A stretch of DNA of 64,000 bases from Spirosoma fluviale (GTDB lineage: Bacteria > Bacteroidota > Bacteroidia > Cytophagales > Spirosomataceae). The stretch covers positions 1 to 64,000 of the forward strand of contig CAMBGA010000001.1 in NCBI GenBank assembly GCA_945866095.1, written 5' to 3'. The notes beneath the pieces were generated by a model. The model saw only the letters and a program-made list of their open reading frames with translations. It had not been told where the DNA came from and made no database searches. Below, in pieces: positions 49,209 to 59,082 of this stretch. A program made the position numbers and the translations under genes. How positions within the stretch are numbered: position 1 is the stretch's first letter; every line of letters starts with the position of its first letter.

Positions 49209-50081
49209 ATGAAAAACTGGTTGTTTATCTTTTGTTTTCTGGGCATCAATTCTATAATTTTCGCTCAAGATCGCCCTTTGCAAATCATTATGATTGGCGC
49301 TCATCCCGATGATTGTGATATTAAAAGTGGAGGCACCGCCGCCCTTTTTGTGGCCATGGGTCATCACGTTAAATTTGTTTCCGTCACGAATGGAGACGCA
49401 GGTCATCAAAGCGAAGGCGGTGGAATGTTAGCTAAACGACGCATTGCTGAAACCAAAGAAGTGGCCAAACGCCTCGGGGTTTCTTACGATGTACTCGATA
49501 ATCATGATGGCGAATTACTTCCTACCTTGGAAATACGCCTTCAAATCATTCGCAAAATTAGAGAGTGGAAAGCGGATGTGGTGATTGCCCCACGTTCAAA
49601 TGATTACCACCCTGACCACCGCTATACGGGTGTTTTGGTGCAAGATGCGGCTTTTATGGTGGGTGTCCCAAACATTGCCCCAGATACGCCTCCATTGCGC
49701 AAAAATCCTGTTTTTTTATATTTCCAAGACAATTTTAAGAAGCCAAATCCTTTCCAAGCCGATATTGCTGTGGATATAACTTCAGTTATTGCCAAAAAAT
49801 TAGATGGCCTAGATGCACATCAATCTCAGTTTTTTGAGTGGCTTCCTTGGATCGGAAATTACGAATCTGAAATTCCGAAAGATAAGGCGAAGCAGAGGGA
49901 ATATTTATTGAGCAAGCGCGTTACTAAGGTAAATCCTGAAGTAAAAAAGGCGCTTGAAAAATGGTACGGAAAAGAAAAAGCGGAACAGATTAATTATGCT
50001 GAGGCTTTTGAAATTTGCGAGTATGGAAGTATTCCGACGGAAGCTGAAATTCGCAGACTATTTCCAATGTTAGGTCGTTAA
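49209..50081 (+). CDS. PIG-L family deacetylase
   Basis: IMIGAHPDDCDIKSGGTAALF; SNDYHPDHRYTGVLVQDA. Confidence 0.94.
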   Translation: MKNWLFIFCFLGINSIIFAQDRPLQIIMIGAHPDDCDIKSGGTAALFVAMGHHVKFVSVTNGDAGHQSEGGGMLAKRRIAETKEVAKRLGVSYDVLDNHDGELLPTLEIRLQIIRKIREWKADVVIAPRSNDYHPDHRYTGVLVQDAAFMVGVPNIAPDTPPLRKNPVFLYFQDNFKKPNPFQADIAVDITSVIAKKLDGLDAHQSQFFEWLPWIGNYESEIPKDKAKQREYLLSKRVTKVNPEVKKALEKWYGKEKAEQINYAEAFEICEYGSIPTEAEIRRLFPMLGR

Positions 50082-50098
50082 CTTATCAAAAATTTATC

Positions 50099-50899
50099 AT
50101 GAAAAAAGCCTTTGTATTTTTAATTCTATGCCTAGGATGTTCTAAGTCAAGTGATCCAGGAACTTCTACGATTCCAACACCCAGTACGGGCGTGACTCCC
50201 GGTGGTTCTACGGGTGGAACAACCACGCCGAGCACTGCTTCCGAAGTACCATCCCATTTTAAATTAATTTATGGGGCCACAAAAATCACTTCTGATGGAA
50301 CTTATGTGACGATTGAAGCCACAGGTGCCCCCGACCATAAAAGTGTATATTATGCTACAAACAGTAGTTTATACGAAACTTTTTCTGGCAAAACCTATAA
50401 TGGATTGAACTTTGCAAAAAACCCTAATAGCATTTCCTCTGGACTGTACACCTTTAAAATACCCGTAAAGCCTGTCGCAGCAACTAAAGTTACCGCTACC
50501 TCCTTAGGCGCTATTGGGATTTCATTGAACGGGGTTCCATTTTATAATCAATATGCTGGGCCTAACCAGCCATTGACTGGCGAAATGACTTCTTTTGATC
50601 AATATTATGGTCATCCAGCACCTGGAGGTAAATACCATTACCATGTGGAACCCTTGTATTTGACCACCGTTAAAAAAGATAAAATGGCCTTGTTAGGGTT
50701 TTTACTCGATGGGTTTCCAGTCTATGGGCCTTGGGAAAATGGCAAAGCGGTGACCAATGCAAACCTAGATGTGCTGCATGGACATACACACGCAACCACC
50801 GAATTCCCTGCCGGAATTTACCATTATCACATTACTCAAGAAGATCCTTATATCAATGGCAATGGTTTCTATGGAACGCCTGGTACGGTATCTCAGTAG
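50099..50899 (+). CDS. YHYH-domain lipoprotein
   Basis: Lipobox LCLGC; GGKYHYHVEP...LLGFLLDGFPVYGPW...HGHTHATTEFPAGIYHYH. Confidence 0.9.
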   Translation: MKKAFVFLILCLGCSKSSDPGTSTIPTPSTGVTPGGSTGGTTTPSTASEVPSHFKLIYGATKITSDGTYVTIEATGAPDHKSVYYATNSSLYETFSGKTYNGLNFAKNPNSISSGLYTFKIPVKPVAATKVTATSLGAIGISLNGVPFYNQYAGPNQPLTGEMTSFDQYYGHPAPGGKYHYHVEPLYLTTVKKDKMALLGFLLDGFPVYGPWENGKAVTNANLDVLHGHTHATTEFPAGIYHYHITQEDPYINGNGFYGTPGTVSQ

Positions 50900-51503
50900 T
50901 TTTTTTATCGCAATTATTTTTTTTCAATGTTCCTCAAAAGAGAATAATGGGGGCTCTCTTTTTTCTAAATCTTCAAAGAATTCGCCGGACATTTCGGATG
51001 AAAAAATGCGTACCATTTCAGCGGATAATGCTCAGATTTCATTTGAAAATACTGGAGTTTTTTATGAGGGAAAACCATTTTCAGGAAAACTTTTTCGGGT
51101 AGATCCACAAACCCAAGATACGCTAAAAATCGAATCCTATTTGAAGGGTAATCGGCATGGGAAATGGATTCAATATTTTCCGGGACATGTGCTGAAAGAA
51201 TTTAGAACTTTTGATCAAGGAAAAAAAACAGGGGCGTTTGTTCAATATTTCCCAACGGGCAAAAAACAACAAGCGTATCATTTTCAAAATGACGAATATC
51301 AAGGTGTCGCAAGTGAATGGAATGAAAGCGGGGTGTTGATTCGAGAAATGCATTATGTGGCAGGTCACGAAGAAGGATCCCAAAAACTATTTTATGACAA
51401 TGGCCAAGTAAGGGCTAATTATGTTATGAAAAATGGCCGTCGCTTTGGTTTATTAGGAACTAAAAATTGTGTCAATGTCTCTGCTGCGCGCTTACTTAAT
51501 TAG
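50871..51503 (+). CDS. YwqK/MORN-like repeat lipoprotein
   Basis: MERLVRYLSSFFIAIIFFQCSSKE; GKWIQYFPGHVLKEFRTFDQGKKTGAFVQYFPTGKKQQAYHF; overlaps the 3' end of the YHYH gene. Confidence 0.85.
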   Translation: MERLVRYLSSFFIAIIFFQCSSKENNGGSLFSKSSKNSPDISDEKMRTISADNAQISFENTGVFYEGKPFSGKLFRVDPQTQDTLKIESYLKGNRHGKWIQYFPGHVLKEFRTFDQGKKTGAFVQYFPTGKKQQAYHFQNDEYQGVASEWNESGVLIREMHYVAGHEEGSQKLFYDNGQVRANYVMKNGRRFGLLGTKNCVNVSAARLLN

Positions 51504-52125
51504 TGGTTTTTTAGGAGTACTTTTTGCCTGTACTACCAATGAGGTAGCGCCCGTTTTGCCCTATTACAATACCCCAGATTTTGAACCCCATTTTTTTGAG
51601 AATAAAGAAAAAGCGGAGGCTAAAATTACGCACCATTTAAAATCTTTTTCATTTTTAGACCAAAACGGTCAGCCCATCAGTGATACTTTAATGCGAGGGA
51701 AAGTGCATGTGGCGAATTTCTTTTTTAGTCGGTGCACGAATATATGCCCAAACATGATCAAGCAAATGCGGGTGATTGAATCTGGATTTGGCCAAAACGC
51801 GGAAGTTGAAATGTTGTCATTTAGCGTAACCCCTTGGCTTGATTCAGTCAACGTCCTCAAAAAATATGCACAGAAAAATAACATCAAAAGTAAACGTTGG
51901 CACCTACTTACCGGAGATAAAAATGCTATTTACACCTTAGCACGCAAATCCTATTTTGCTGAAGAAAACCTAGGATTCACTAAAGACAATAGCCAATTTT
52001 TACACACGGAACATGTGGTGCTAGTCGACAAAACATTACGAATTCGTGGAATTTATAATGGAAGCTTAGGATTAGAAATGGAACAATTAGTGAAGGATAT
52101 CAAATTACTTTTGGCCGAAAAATAG
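51475..52125 (+). CDS. SCO1/SenC family protein (copper-binding lipoprotein)
   Basis: FLDQNGQPISDTLMRGKVHVANFFFSRCTNICPNMIKQM (CxxxCP); lipobox LFAC. Confidence 0.92.
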   Translation: MSLLRAYLISGFLGVLFACTTNEVAPVLPYYNTPDFEPHFFENKEKAEAKITHHLKSFSFLDQNGQPISDTLMRGKVHVANFFFSRCTNICPNMIKQMRVIESGFGQNAEVEMLSFSVTPWLDSVNVLKKYAQKNNIKSKRWHLLTGDKNAIYTLARKSYFAEENLGFTKDNSQFLHTEHVVLVDKTLRIRGIYNGSLGLEMEQLVKDIKLLLAEK

Positions 52126-52185
52126 TCGGTCCGCCATATGCATTAAACTAAAATTAATTGCTTATTTACATCAAAATAGAAATGG

Positions 52186-53055
52186 ATGCAAGCTAATTTT
52201 TTGTCCGTAGTCCTTATGCCTTTGGCCCTTGCACTCATCATGATGGGCCTTGGATTATCGCTAACATTGGCCGACTTTAAACGCGTTTATCTTTTCCCCA
52301 AAGCCGTTATCATTGGCCTGTTTTGTCAAATGTTTGTCTTGCCCATCATTTGTTTTTTAATCATCAAGGCGATGGGTATCCCACCGGTATTGGCGGTTGG
52401 CCTTATGCTATTAGCCGCTGCTCCAGGCGGACCCTCAGCTAATCTTTACAGCCATATCGCCAAAGGAGATGTAGCCCTTAATGTTACCCTTACGGCTTTA
52501 AATAGCCTATTTTCCGTGTTTTCCATTGCTGTCATCGTGAATGTATCGATGGCTCATTTTTTGCAGCAAAACACCTATGTCCCTTTGCAATTCAGTAAAG
52601 TCTTGGAAGTATGTTATGTCGTCATTTTGCCTGTCGGCCTAGGGATGATCATCCGAAATCGTGCACCTCAATTCACTAAGAAATTAGAGCAGCCGGTTAA
52701 AATAATTTCCGCTATTTTTTTAGCACTGATCATCATATTAGCAGGCCTTCGCGAACGAGATCATTTGTTGGCCGATCTTAAGACCGTCGGCTTAGCAGCC
52801 TTAACGTTCAATATTTCTTGTTTATTGGTCGGCTATTATATTCCGCTATTTTTCAAGCTTTCCACAAAACAAGCTATTGCCATCGGAATGGAAATTGGAA
52901 TTCACAACGGAACTTTGGCTATTTACATTGCCTTAAATGTGATCGGCAATGGAACGATGACGATACCCGCGGTGGTCTACAGCATTATGATGTTTTTGAC
53001 GGCGGCGGTGTTTGCGTGGTTGGTGAATGTGCGTCGGAATCCAATTTCATCTTAG
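52186..53055 (+). CDS. Bile acid:sodium symporter family protein
   Basis: MGLGLSLTLADFKRV; LAVGLMLLAAAPGGPSANLYSHIAKGDVALNVTLTALNSL; EIGIHNGTLAIYIA. Confidence 0.92.
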   Translation: MQANFLSVVLMPLALALIMMGLGLSLTLADFKRVYLFPKAVIIGLFCQMFVLPIICFLIIKAMGIPPVLAVGLMLLAAAPGGPSANLYSHIAKGDVALNVTLTALNSLFSVFSIAVIVNVSMAHFLQQNTYVPLQFSKVLEVCYVVILPVGLGMIIRNRAPQFTKKLEQPVKIISAIFLALIIILAGLRERDHLLADLKTVGLAALTFNISCLLVGYYIPLFFKLSTKQAIAIGMEIGIHNGTLAIYIALNVIGNGTMTIPAVVYSIMMFLTAAVFAWLVNVRRNPISS

Positions 53056-53281
53056 CGATTTTCTTGATCGACCAGACATAGAGTACCTCCACTTTCTGTC
53101 TTGCCCAAGGCGTTTTTCTCAAAAATGAAAGACTTGATTTAATGCTAGGTTCGAACGAAAAACAATTAATTCTAATCTTTTTTGACATTTCATCCCAACC
53201 GTATAGCGCGACTAAATCCGTCAAAATCATTTCTAGTGTTTTTCCATGTAAAGGATCGTTCGACTTTTCTTCCATCTTCAA
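52985..53281 (-). CDS. VF530 family (DUF2132) protein
   Basis: DPLHGKTLEMILTDLVALYGWDEMSKKIRINCFSFEPSIKSSLSFLRKTPWARQKVEVLYV. Confidence 0.92.
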   Translation of the reverse strand: MKMEEKSNDPLHGKTLEMILTDLVALYGWDEMSKKIRINCFSFEPSIKSSLSFLRKTPWARQKVEVLYVWSIKKIAKMKLDSDAHSPTTQTPPPSKTS

Positions 53282-53283
53282 AA

Positions 53284-54594
53284 TTAAGGTAATTTTTTGA
53301 AATCAATGATAGGCATTTTATTTGCCGAGGGCCGTTGAAAAATTTGATTTAAAAAAGCAATCCCATTAAAAAATCCCCCATTCTGCAAGTAAAAACACCC
53401 AGCTTTTGCTCCTCCCTCATAGTCTTTTCTATAACCTCGTTTAGCGATGTCATCGCCCGTAAATTTTGCTTCTGTTAACTCAACCCATTGGCCGCTTGAG
53501 TCGGAAACCCATTGATTTTGATAGGTCGCTTGTCTTAAAATATGCCCAAAATTGGGATTGAAATTCTCAACAAACGAATGGGGTCTTTTATACCAAGTAT
53601 CTGTTTTTGGCCGACTAAATGAGGCGATGAGCTTCCAATCCGGTGAACCAGATTCTTTGAAATAGGCGGTATAATTCGTGGAACCAGAACCATCCGGCTC
53701 GACCGAATTTAAAAATTGATACGTCTTTCCCGCATCCCATTTGTATTTTAAATAGCTTTGTCCTCCGGAACCCTCATTTCCAAATTCCCCAGTGTAAACT
53801 CCTTCGCCCTTTTTTAACAATTTAATTTTTTGATCCTCAGGGATGGACGCGGGATTATCTGTTTTAAATGGGCTCCAAACAGAAAACAAAATGCGCCGCT
53901 CATTTTCGGAATTTACCTGAATGCCAAAATAACCCTCCGCAAATCCATTGGCCATAAAATAGGAACCTATGGGATCTAGGCCCACGGGAATAGTCACCTC
54001 ATTATAAAACCATTTGACATTTTTCTCCATCGGCACGGTATAACTCAAATGCACGGAAGGGCCTCTTCGGCCCCAGTAAAATCGATTATCTATATTGTCT
54101 TTAACGAAGCTAAATTCGCCAGGCTCATGGGTCAGGATGATTAAAGAGCTTATGGCTGCAAAATTATTTGTTTCTTTAGAAATGCCCTCAAAAACTAGTT
54201 TTTGATAGCCTGAAGTCAGTACAAAATTCCCAATAAATACAGGATTCTTTTGAAATTTAGTCAGTTGGACTGCTTGAGATTGCCCCCCTAAAGTACACCT
54301 GATTTTACTCGAAAACTCCCCGGGCAATAGCGCAATATATAATGCAGAGCTTCTTGTTTTTTCATTTTTAAAATAAATGTTAAAGGCACTTTTTTCAGAA
54401 GACCAAGTCGTAATTCCATTCTCACTGATGGCATCATTGGGGACACCTTTTGGTTCAAGAAAGGTATTTCCTCCTAGGGGAATGGTCGTGGTATCTGATA
54501 TGATCGACTTTGTTTGTGGCGCATCATTCAGTTCGCAGGCGGTGGCCGAGATTGAAAAGATCAAACACAGGATTAGTAAAATATTCTTGTTCAT
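53284..54594 (-). CDS. DUF3472 domain-containing lipoprotein
   Basis: Lipobox-like TACE; SVHLSYTVPMEKNVKWFYNEVTIPVGLDPIGSYFMANGFAEGYFGIQVNSENERRILFSVWSPF. Confidence 0.9.
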   Translation of the reverse strand: MNKNILLILCLIFSISATACELNDAPQTKSIISDTTTIPLGGNTFLEPKGVPNDAISENGITTWSSEKSAFNIYFKNEKTRSSALYIALLPGEFSSKIRCTLGGQSQAVQLTKFQKNPVFIGNFVLTSGYQKLVFEGISKETNNFAAISSLIILTHEPGEFSFVKDNIDNRFYWGRRGPSVHLSYTVPMEKNVKWFYNEVTIPVGLDPIGSYFMANGFAEGYFGIQVNSENERRILFSVWSPFKTDNPASIPEDQKIKLLKKGEGVYTGEFGNEGSGGQSYLKYKWDAGKTYQFLNSVEPDGSGSTNYTAYFKESGSPDWKLIASFSRPKTDTWYKRPHSFVENFNPNFGHILRQATYQNQWVSDSSGQWVELTEAKFTGDDIAKRGYRKDYEGGAKAGCFYLQNGGFFNGIAFLNQIFQRPSANKMPIIDFKKLP

Positions 54595-54704
54595 AGGTCA
54601 ATTAAAATTCAAAAGTATCCATTTTTATTTTTTAATCATTGAAAATAGACAAATTGCGCTACCCGAAAAATTTGCTATGTTTACGAGATAAACCTGTTAA
54701 CTCA

Positions 54705-56003
54705 ATGAAATCACAGAAATTATATTTAAGTATGCTGGTCGTAGCGATGTCGCTAGGGACGGCTTGGGCGATTCGAGGACAATTCGGTCACGAACATGGT
54801 GCGGCCTGGGCTGGCGGGATTGGATCTCTAGCGACTCTTTTAGTTGTGAAAAGAAAAGATTGGTTAGCAAAATCTTTCTCAGTGGTCTTGGCAGGTGCGT
54901 TGGGATGGGGCTTGGGTGGCATGATGAGCTATGGATTGGTGGTAGGTTATGGCCGAGGAAGCGACTGGCCTAATGTATTTTATGGCTTAACCATGTTATT
55001 TGTGATCGGCGGATTATACGGTTTTTTAGGGGGTGGGCTATTCGGATTAGGCCTTTCCAATACGATTAAAAAGCCAATCAAATGGCCAAAATTGATCTTG
55101 GAAATGACCGCCGGTGGAATCATTTTTTATTTCTTTCTCGTCGAACAATTTGGTTGGAACATGACCCCTCCGCGCTCAGAGGTATGGGCGGTTTGCCTAG
55201 GCATGGCGGTTGCGTTAACCTGGAATATGATTCGGGGGAAACAAAAATCAGCGCTGCGCGTAGCTATATTTTCTGGTTTAGGGGGTGGTTTTGGATTTGC
55301 CTTTGGCAACTTTCTCCAAGTATTAGGCCAAACCACTGAAATTCATTTTAACTTTTGGAATGTCATGGAGTATTCCTTAGGGTTCTTTGGCGGTCTTGGA
55401 TTAGCCTATGGTACGTTGACCAGCGATTGGGGAAAAGAAAAACCGGCGCCAACGAAAAACCAGGTATTCCAATTGATCATGTTGGTACTCGTAATTCCCG
55501 TGATTATGTGGCAACAAAATTTCGAGTGGGAGCGAATCCAGTCTACGTTTGTCAAATTATTGCCGACAGATGATTATGCCTTTTACGATGGGGTTATTTG
55601 GGGATCTGTGGTATTAATTGTTGGCGCAGGCGCTTATTGGATCTTTAGATTTAAGAAATTTGAAACCTTAGATTATACAGAGGTTAAGACCTTTTTCTTT
55701 GGGCATTGGGCCTTATATATTGCTTTAAGTTTCTTGATTACAGGTGCATTTATTAGCACCTATCGTGTCGAGCAGTACTTATACATCGTTAATTTTGTGG
55801 TCATCTTTTTTCTCATAGATCGCACAGAACCTGAAATAATTCCTCGTTCATTAAAGCTTTTTACGGGACTTAAAAACGCAGCTATTGTTCTCGTTTTCAT
55901 CGGCATTCTTGCGGCCATCGCCGTAAGTTCTCATGGAGAAATTAAAGGGGCAAAAAAGAGGTTTGGTGCGGAACCCGTGGTGGTAGATACGTTGAAAAAA
56001 TGA
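54705..56003 (+). CDS. Multi-pass membrane protein, uncharacterised
   Basis: AWAIRGQFGHEHGAAWAGGIGSLATLLVV with many TM helices. Confidence 0.75.
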   Translation: MKSQKLYLSMLVVAMSLGTAWAIRGQFGHEHGAAWAGGIGSLATLLVVKRKDWLAKSFSVVLAGALGWGLGGMMSYGLVVGYGRGSDWPNVFYGLTMLFVIGGLYGFLGGGLFGLGLSNTIKKPIKWPKLILEMTAGGIIFYFFLVEQFGWNMTPPRSEVWAVCLGMAVALTWNMIRGKQKSALRVAIFSGLGGGFGFAFGNFLQVLGQTTEIHFNFWNVMEYSLGFFGGLGLAYGTLTSDWGKEKPAPTKNQVFQLIMLVLVIPVIMWQQNFEWERIQSTFVKLLPTDDYAFYDGVIWGSVVLIVGAGAYWIFRFKKFETLDYTEVKTFFFGHWALYIALSFLITGAFISTYRVEQYLYIVNFVVIFFLIDRTEPEIIPRSLKLFTGLKNAAIVLVFIGILAAIAVSSHGEIKGAKKRFGAEPVVVDTLKK

Positions 56004-56914
56004 TGAAAAAGCGCTTAATTCTAGCCTTTTTATTACTAATTGGCTTTTCTGTCCAAGCACAAATTTTCCCTGGAAATCCCAAGCGGGTGCTTTTCATCGG
56101 AAATAGCATCACCTATGCGGGGAGGTATGTGCAGATTATCGAGGCATACCAACGAGCCAAATTTCCGAATCAAGAAATTGACATTTACAATGTGGGTTTG
56201 CCCAGTGAAACGGTATCAGGCTTGTCGGAAGATGGGCATGCCAGCGGGCGTTTTCCTAGGCCTGATTTACATGAGCGATTGGTCCGAGTATTAGAACAAA
56301 TTAAGCCCGACTTAGTATTCGCGACCTATGGAATGAATGATGGAATTTATCTCCCTTTGGATTCAGCAAGATTTCTAAAATTCAAAGAGGGGATTTGTTG
56401 GATGCACGACCAAGTAGTATTTTCTGGTGCCAAAATTATTCACATAACCCCTTCCTTGTATGAAGAAAAACCCAATGAAAACATAGGTTATGGGAAGGTT
56501 CTGGATGAATATTCACATTGGCTGACCCAGCAAAAAAATTGGCAAGTCATTGACACCCACAGCGCGCTTCAAAAGTACTTAAGCACGGAGTTAAAAAAGG
56601 ATGCCAACTTTCGAATCTCGAAAGATGGGGTACATCCAGGCGACCAAGGTCACTGGATGATGGCCAAAGAAATTTTAAGGTATTTGGGTGCAAAAAAAAT
56701 AAGTCGAATGAATTCCATTGAGGAATTGCTTGAACCGATGAAAGACCCAAAAGCATTTTTTGATGTAGTGGTGGAGCGCCACAATATCCTAAAAGATGCC
56801 TGGCTAACGCAAACAGGTCATAAAAGACCTGAAATGAAAAAGGGATCGCCTTTAACAGAAGCAAATGTAAAAGCGGCGGATTTGATGAAAAAAATAAAAG
56901 AATTTACTCCTTAA
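56000..56914 (+). CDS. SGNH/GDSL hydrolase family protein
   Basis: VLFIGNSITYAGRYVQIIEAY; YGMNDGIY; DGVHPGDQGHWMMA; ATGA overlap with the upstream gene. Confidence 0.93.
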   Translation: MMKKRLILAFLLLIGFSVQAQIFPGNPKRVLFIGNSITYAGRYVQIIEAYQRAKFPNQEIDIYNVGLPSETVSGLSEDGHASGRFPRPDLHERLVRVLEQIKPDLVFATYGMNDGIYLPLDSARFLKFKEGICWMHDQVVFSGAKIIHITPSLYEEKPNENIGYGKVLDEYSHWLTQQKNWQVIDTHSALQKYLSTELKKDANFRISKDGVHPGDQGHWMMAKEILRYLGAKKISRMNSIEELLEPMKDPKAFFDVVVERHNILKDAWLTQTGHKRPEMKKGSPLTEANVKAADLMKKIKEFTP

Positions 56915-56924
56915 ATAAAGCCAT

Positions 56925-57716
56925 ATGAAAAATTTATTGGTCAGTGTCATCACAGGATTTATCATGATAAACGCCCAAATTTCGTTGAGCGCTCAAAATC
57001 AATTGACTTGGCCTAAAGGCAAAAAGATGGCCTTAAGCTTGACTTTTGATGATGGCCGAGGGAGCCAGGTGAATGGTGGCACCGCGCTTTTGGATAAATA
57101 TGGGGTTAAAGCGACTTTATATGTTATGCCGAATGCGATAGAAAAAAACGTAGCGCTTTGGAAAAAAGCGGCGGAGAATGGCCATGAAATAGGGAATCAT
57201 TCGAGCTTACATCCGTGCTCAGGAAATTTCGCTTGGTCTAGAAATAGGGCATTAGAAGAGTATACCTTGGAAAAAATGCAAAAAGAATTGGTTGAATCCA
57301 ATGAACAATTGCAAAAGATGATCGGCATAAAACCGGAGTCTTTTGCCTATCCATGTGGACAGAAGTTTGTGGGCAACAATGAAAAAACACAAAGTTATGT
57401 TCCCTTGGTGTTTCAATTATTTAGCTCGGGCCGTGGTTGGCGCGATGAAGCGCCGAATGATCCCGCGTATTTAAATATGGCCCAATTGACCGGAGTCGAA
57501 ATGGATGGAAAGAATTTTGACGAGATTTTGCCGATGATCAAAGATGCAAGCGAAAAGGGGTATTGGCTTATTTTAGCCGGACATGAAATGGGCAAGGGAG
57601 GAAATCAAACCACCCGATTAAGCATGTTGGAAGATCTAATACGTTATGCACAAGATCCCCAACATGGTATTTGGATAGCTCCGGTTAGGGAGGTCACAAA
57701 ATATTTAAAACAGTAA
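56925..57716 (+). CDS. Polysaccharide deacetylase family protein, secreted
   Basis: MALSLTFDDGRGSQVNGGTALLDKYGVKATLYVMP; GHEIGNHSSLHP. Confidence 0.92.
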   Translation: MKNLLVSVITGFIMINAQISLSAQNQLTWPKGKKMALSLTFDDGRGSQVNGGTALLDKYGVKATLYVMPNAIEKNVALWKKAAENGHEIGNHSSLHPCSGNFAWSRNRALEEYTLEKMQKELVESNEQLQKMIGIKPESFAYPCGQKFVGNNEKTQSYVPLVFQLFSSGRGWRDEAPNDPAYLNMAQLTGVEMDGKNFDEILPMIKDASEKGYWLILAGHEMGKGGNQTTRLSMLEDLIRYAQDPQHGIWIAPVREVTKYLKQ

Positions 57717-59003
57717 TTATTTTTTCTCAATCGAGAACATATCCCTCACTACCCCGTCGGCACAAATCCATTGTGCATTTAATTTTTTGTTCACCACATC
57801 GATCAACATGGATCCTCCTTCGGTTACATTTGAGTATTGTGAGGACTTTAAAGGATAGTCTTTTTGCTTGCCGCCTAATTGGCCCCCAGAACCATTGACA
57901 ATATAAATGGTGCCTTGGCTTTCTCCTTTATTGATCACGTAGGTATTGGGTGCAACTTCATTCGATTTTTTGTGAACGGCAGCGTCATAGGTAGCGCTTT
58001 TGCCCGTATGCCCAACCATCGGATGGTTTCTTTCGTAGCTGTGGCTATGGCCACAAATCACTAAATCGACTTTATATTTTTCTAAGATTGGGGTGATATT
58101 TTCTCTGACTTTATACATCCAGATTTCGGTATCGGAGTCATGAGACGCTTTTGAGTACGGTGGTTTATGCCAATACACAATCGTCCAAGGCAGTTTATTT
58201 GCTTCTAAATCTTTTTTCAACCAATTCGCTTGTTTCCCATTTTCATTATATAGGTAGCTGCTATCAGATTCCATCGCTTCGCTGTCTAGGGAAATTAAAT
58301 GCACATTTCCGTAGTTGAAGGAATAAAAAGATTCTGTTCCGGAAGGCAAGCCTCCATTTTCGCCTTTGGTGGGCATGGTAAATATTTTAAAATAAGGAGG
58401 TATAGAAGGGTCATGCTTTCCTGCATAATCATGGTTGCCCGGAGATGGCCAAACAGGAAGATTTTTAAAGAAAGTGTCTTGGTAAACTCTGAATACATGA
58501 TTTTGGTATTCCTCTTCTTTCCCGTTTGAATAGGCATTATCACCCATCCAAATCCATGCATCTGGCTTATGCGTTTTTGTCGCATTAAACATCGCATCAC
58601 GCACACCTGCTTGGTTTTTAGAGCTATTCCCAAAATCCCCTAGGGCCCAAATACGCACCGGCTTTGTGGATCCAGCTTTAGGTACGGTATTAAAATAATG
58701 GGTTTCGTCACCTCCTACTTTAGTTCCTGCTGAAATGATGGCGTAATAGTATTTTTTTCCGGGGCTTAAGTTTTTGATTTCGACTTCATGCTCGGTAAGT
58801 AAGTTGGCATCTGTGACCGATTTATTTAATTGGCCAGGGCTGTTGCCATAAATCACCTGGCTATTGGCCGCGATATCGGTGCGCCAACGAACCACCCCCG
58901 AAGTGGGTGTGAAGTTTTGTAGGTAGGGCCCGCGAATGACTTTGATGTCTTGTGCGCCGCAAAAAAATGTAATTAGAAGCAATAAGAGCGTAAATTTTTT
59001 CAT
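57717..59003 (-). CDS. Purple acid phosphatase-like metallophosphoesterase
   Basis: VIRGPYLQNFTPTSGVVRWRTD; WALGDFGNSS; WMGDNAYSNG; SPGNHDY; YWHKPPYSKASHDSD; VICGHSHSYERN. Confidence 0.95.
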   Translation of the reverse strand: MKKFTLLLLLITFFCGAQDIKVIRGPYLQNFTPTSGVVRWRTDIAANSQVIYGNSPGQLNKSVTDANLLTEHEVEIKNLSPGKKYYYAIISAGTKVGGDETHYFNTVPKAGSTKPVRIWALGDFGNSSKNQAGVRDAMFNATKTHKPDAWIWMGDNAYSNGKEEEYQNHVFRVYQDTFFKNLPVWPSPGNHDYAGKHDPSIPPYFKIFTMPTKGENGGLPSGTESFYSFNYGNVHLISLDSEAMESDSSYLYNENGKQANWLKKDLEANKLPWTIVYWHKPPYSKASHDSDTEIWMYKVRENITPILEKYKVDLVICGHSHSYERNHPMVGHTGKSATYDAAVHKKSNEVAPNTYVINKGESQGTIYIVNGSGGQLGGKQKDYPLKSSQYSNVTEGGSMLIDVVNKKLNAQWICADGVVRDMFSIEKK

Positions 59004-59082
59004 GTTAATAAGGAGTAAATGGGGTAATGAAATTAGGTGGTTTAAAATTACACAACTATTTTTTGGTTTATTTATTTTCAGA

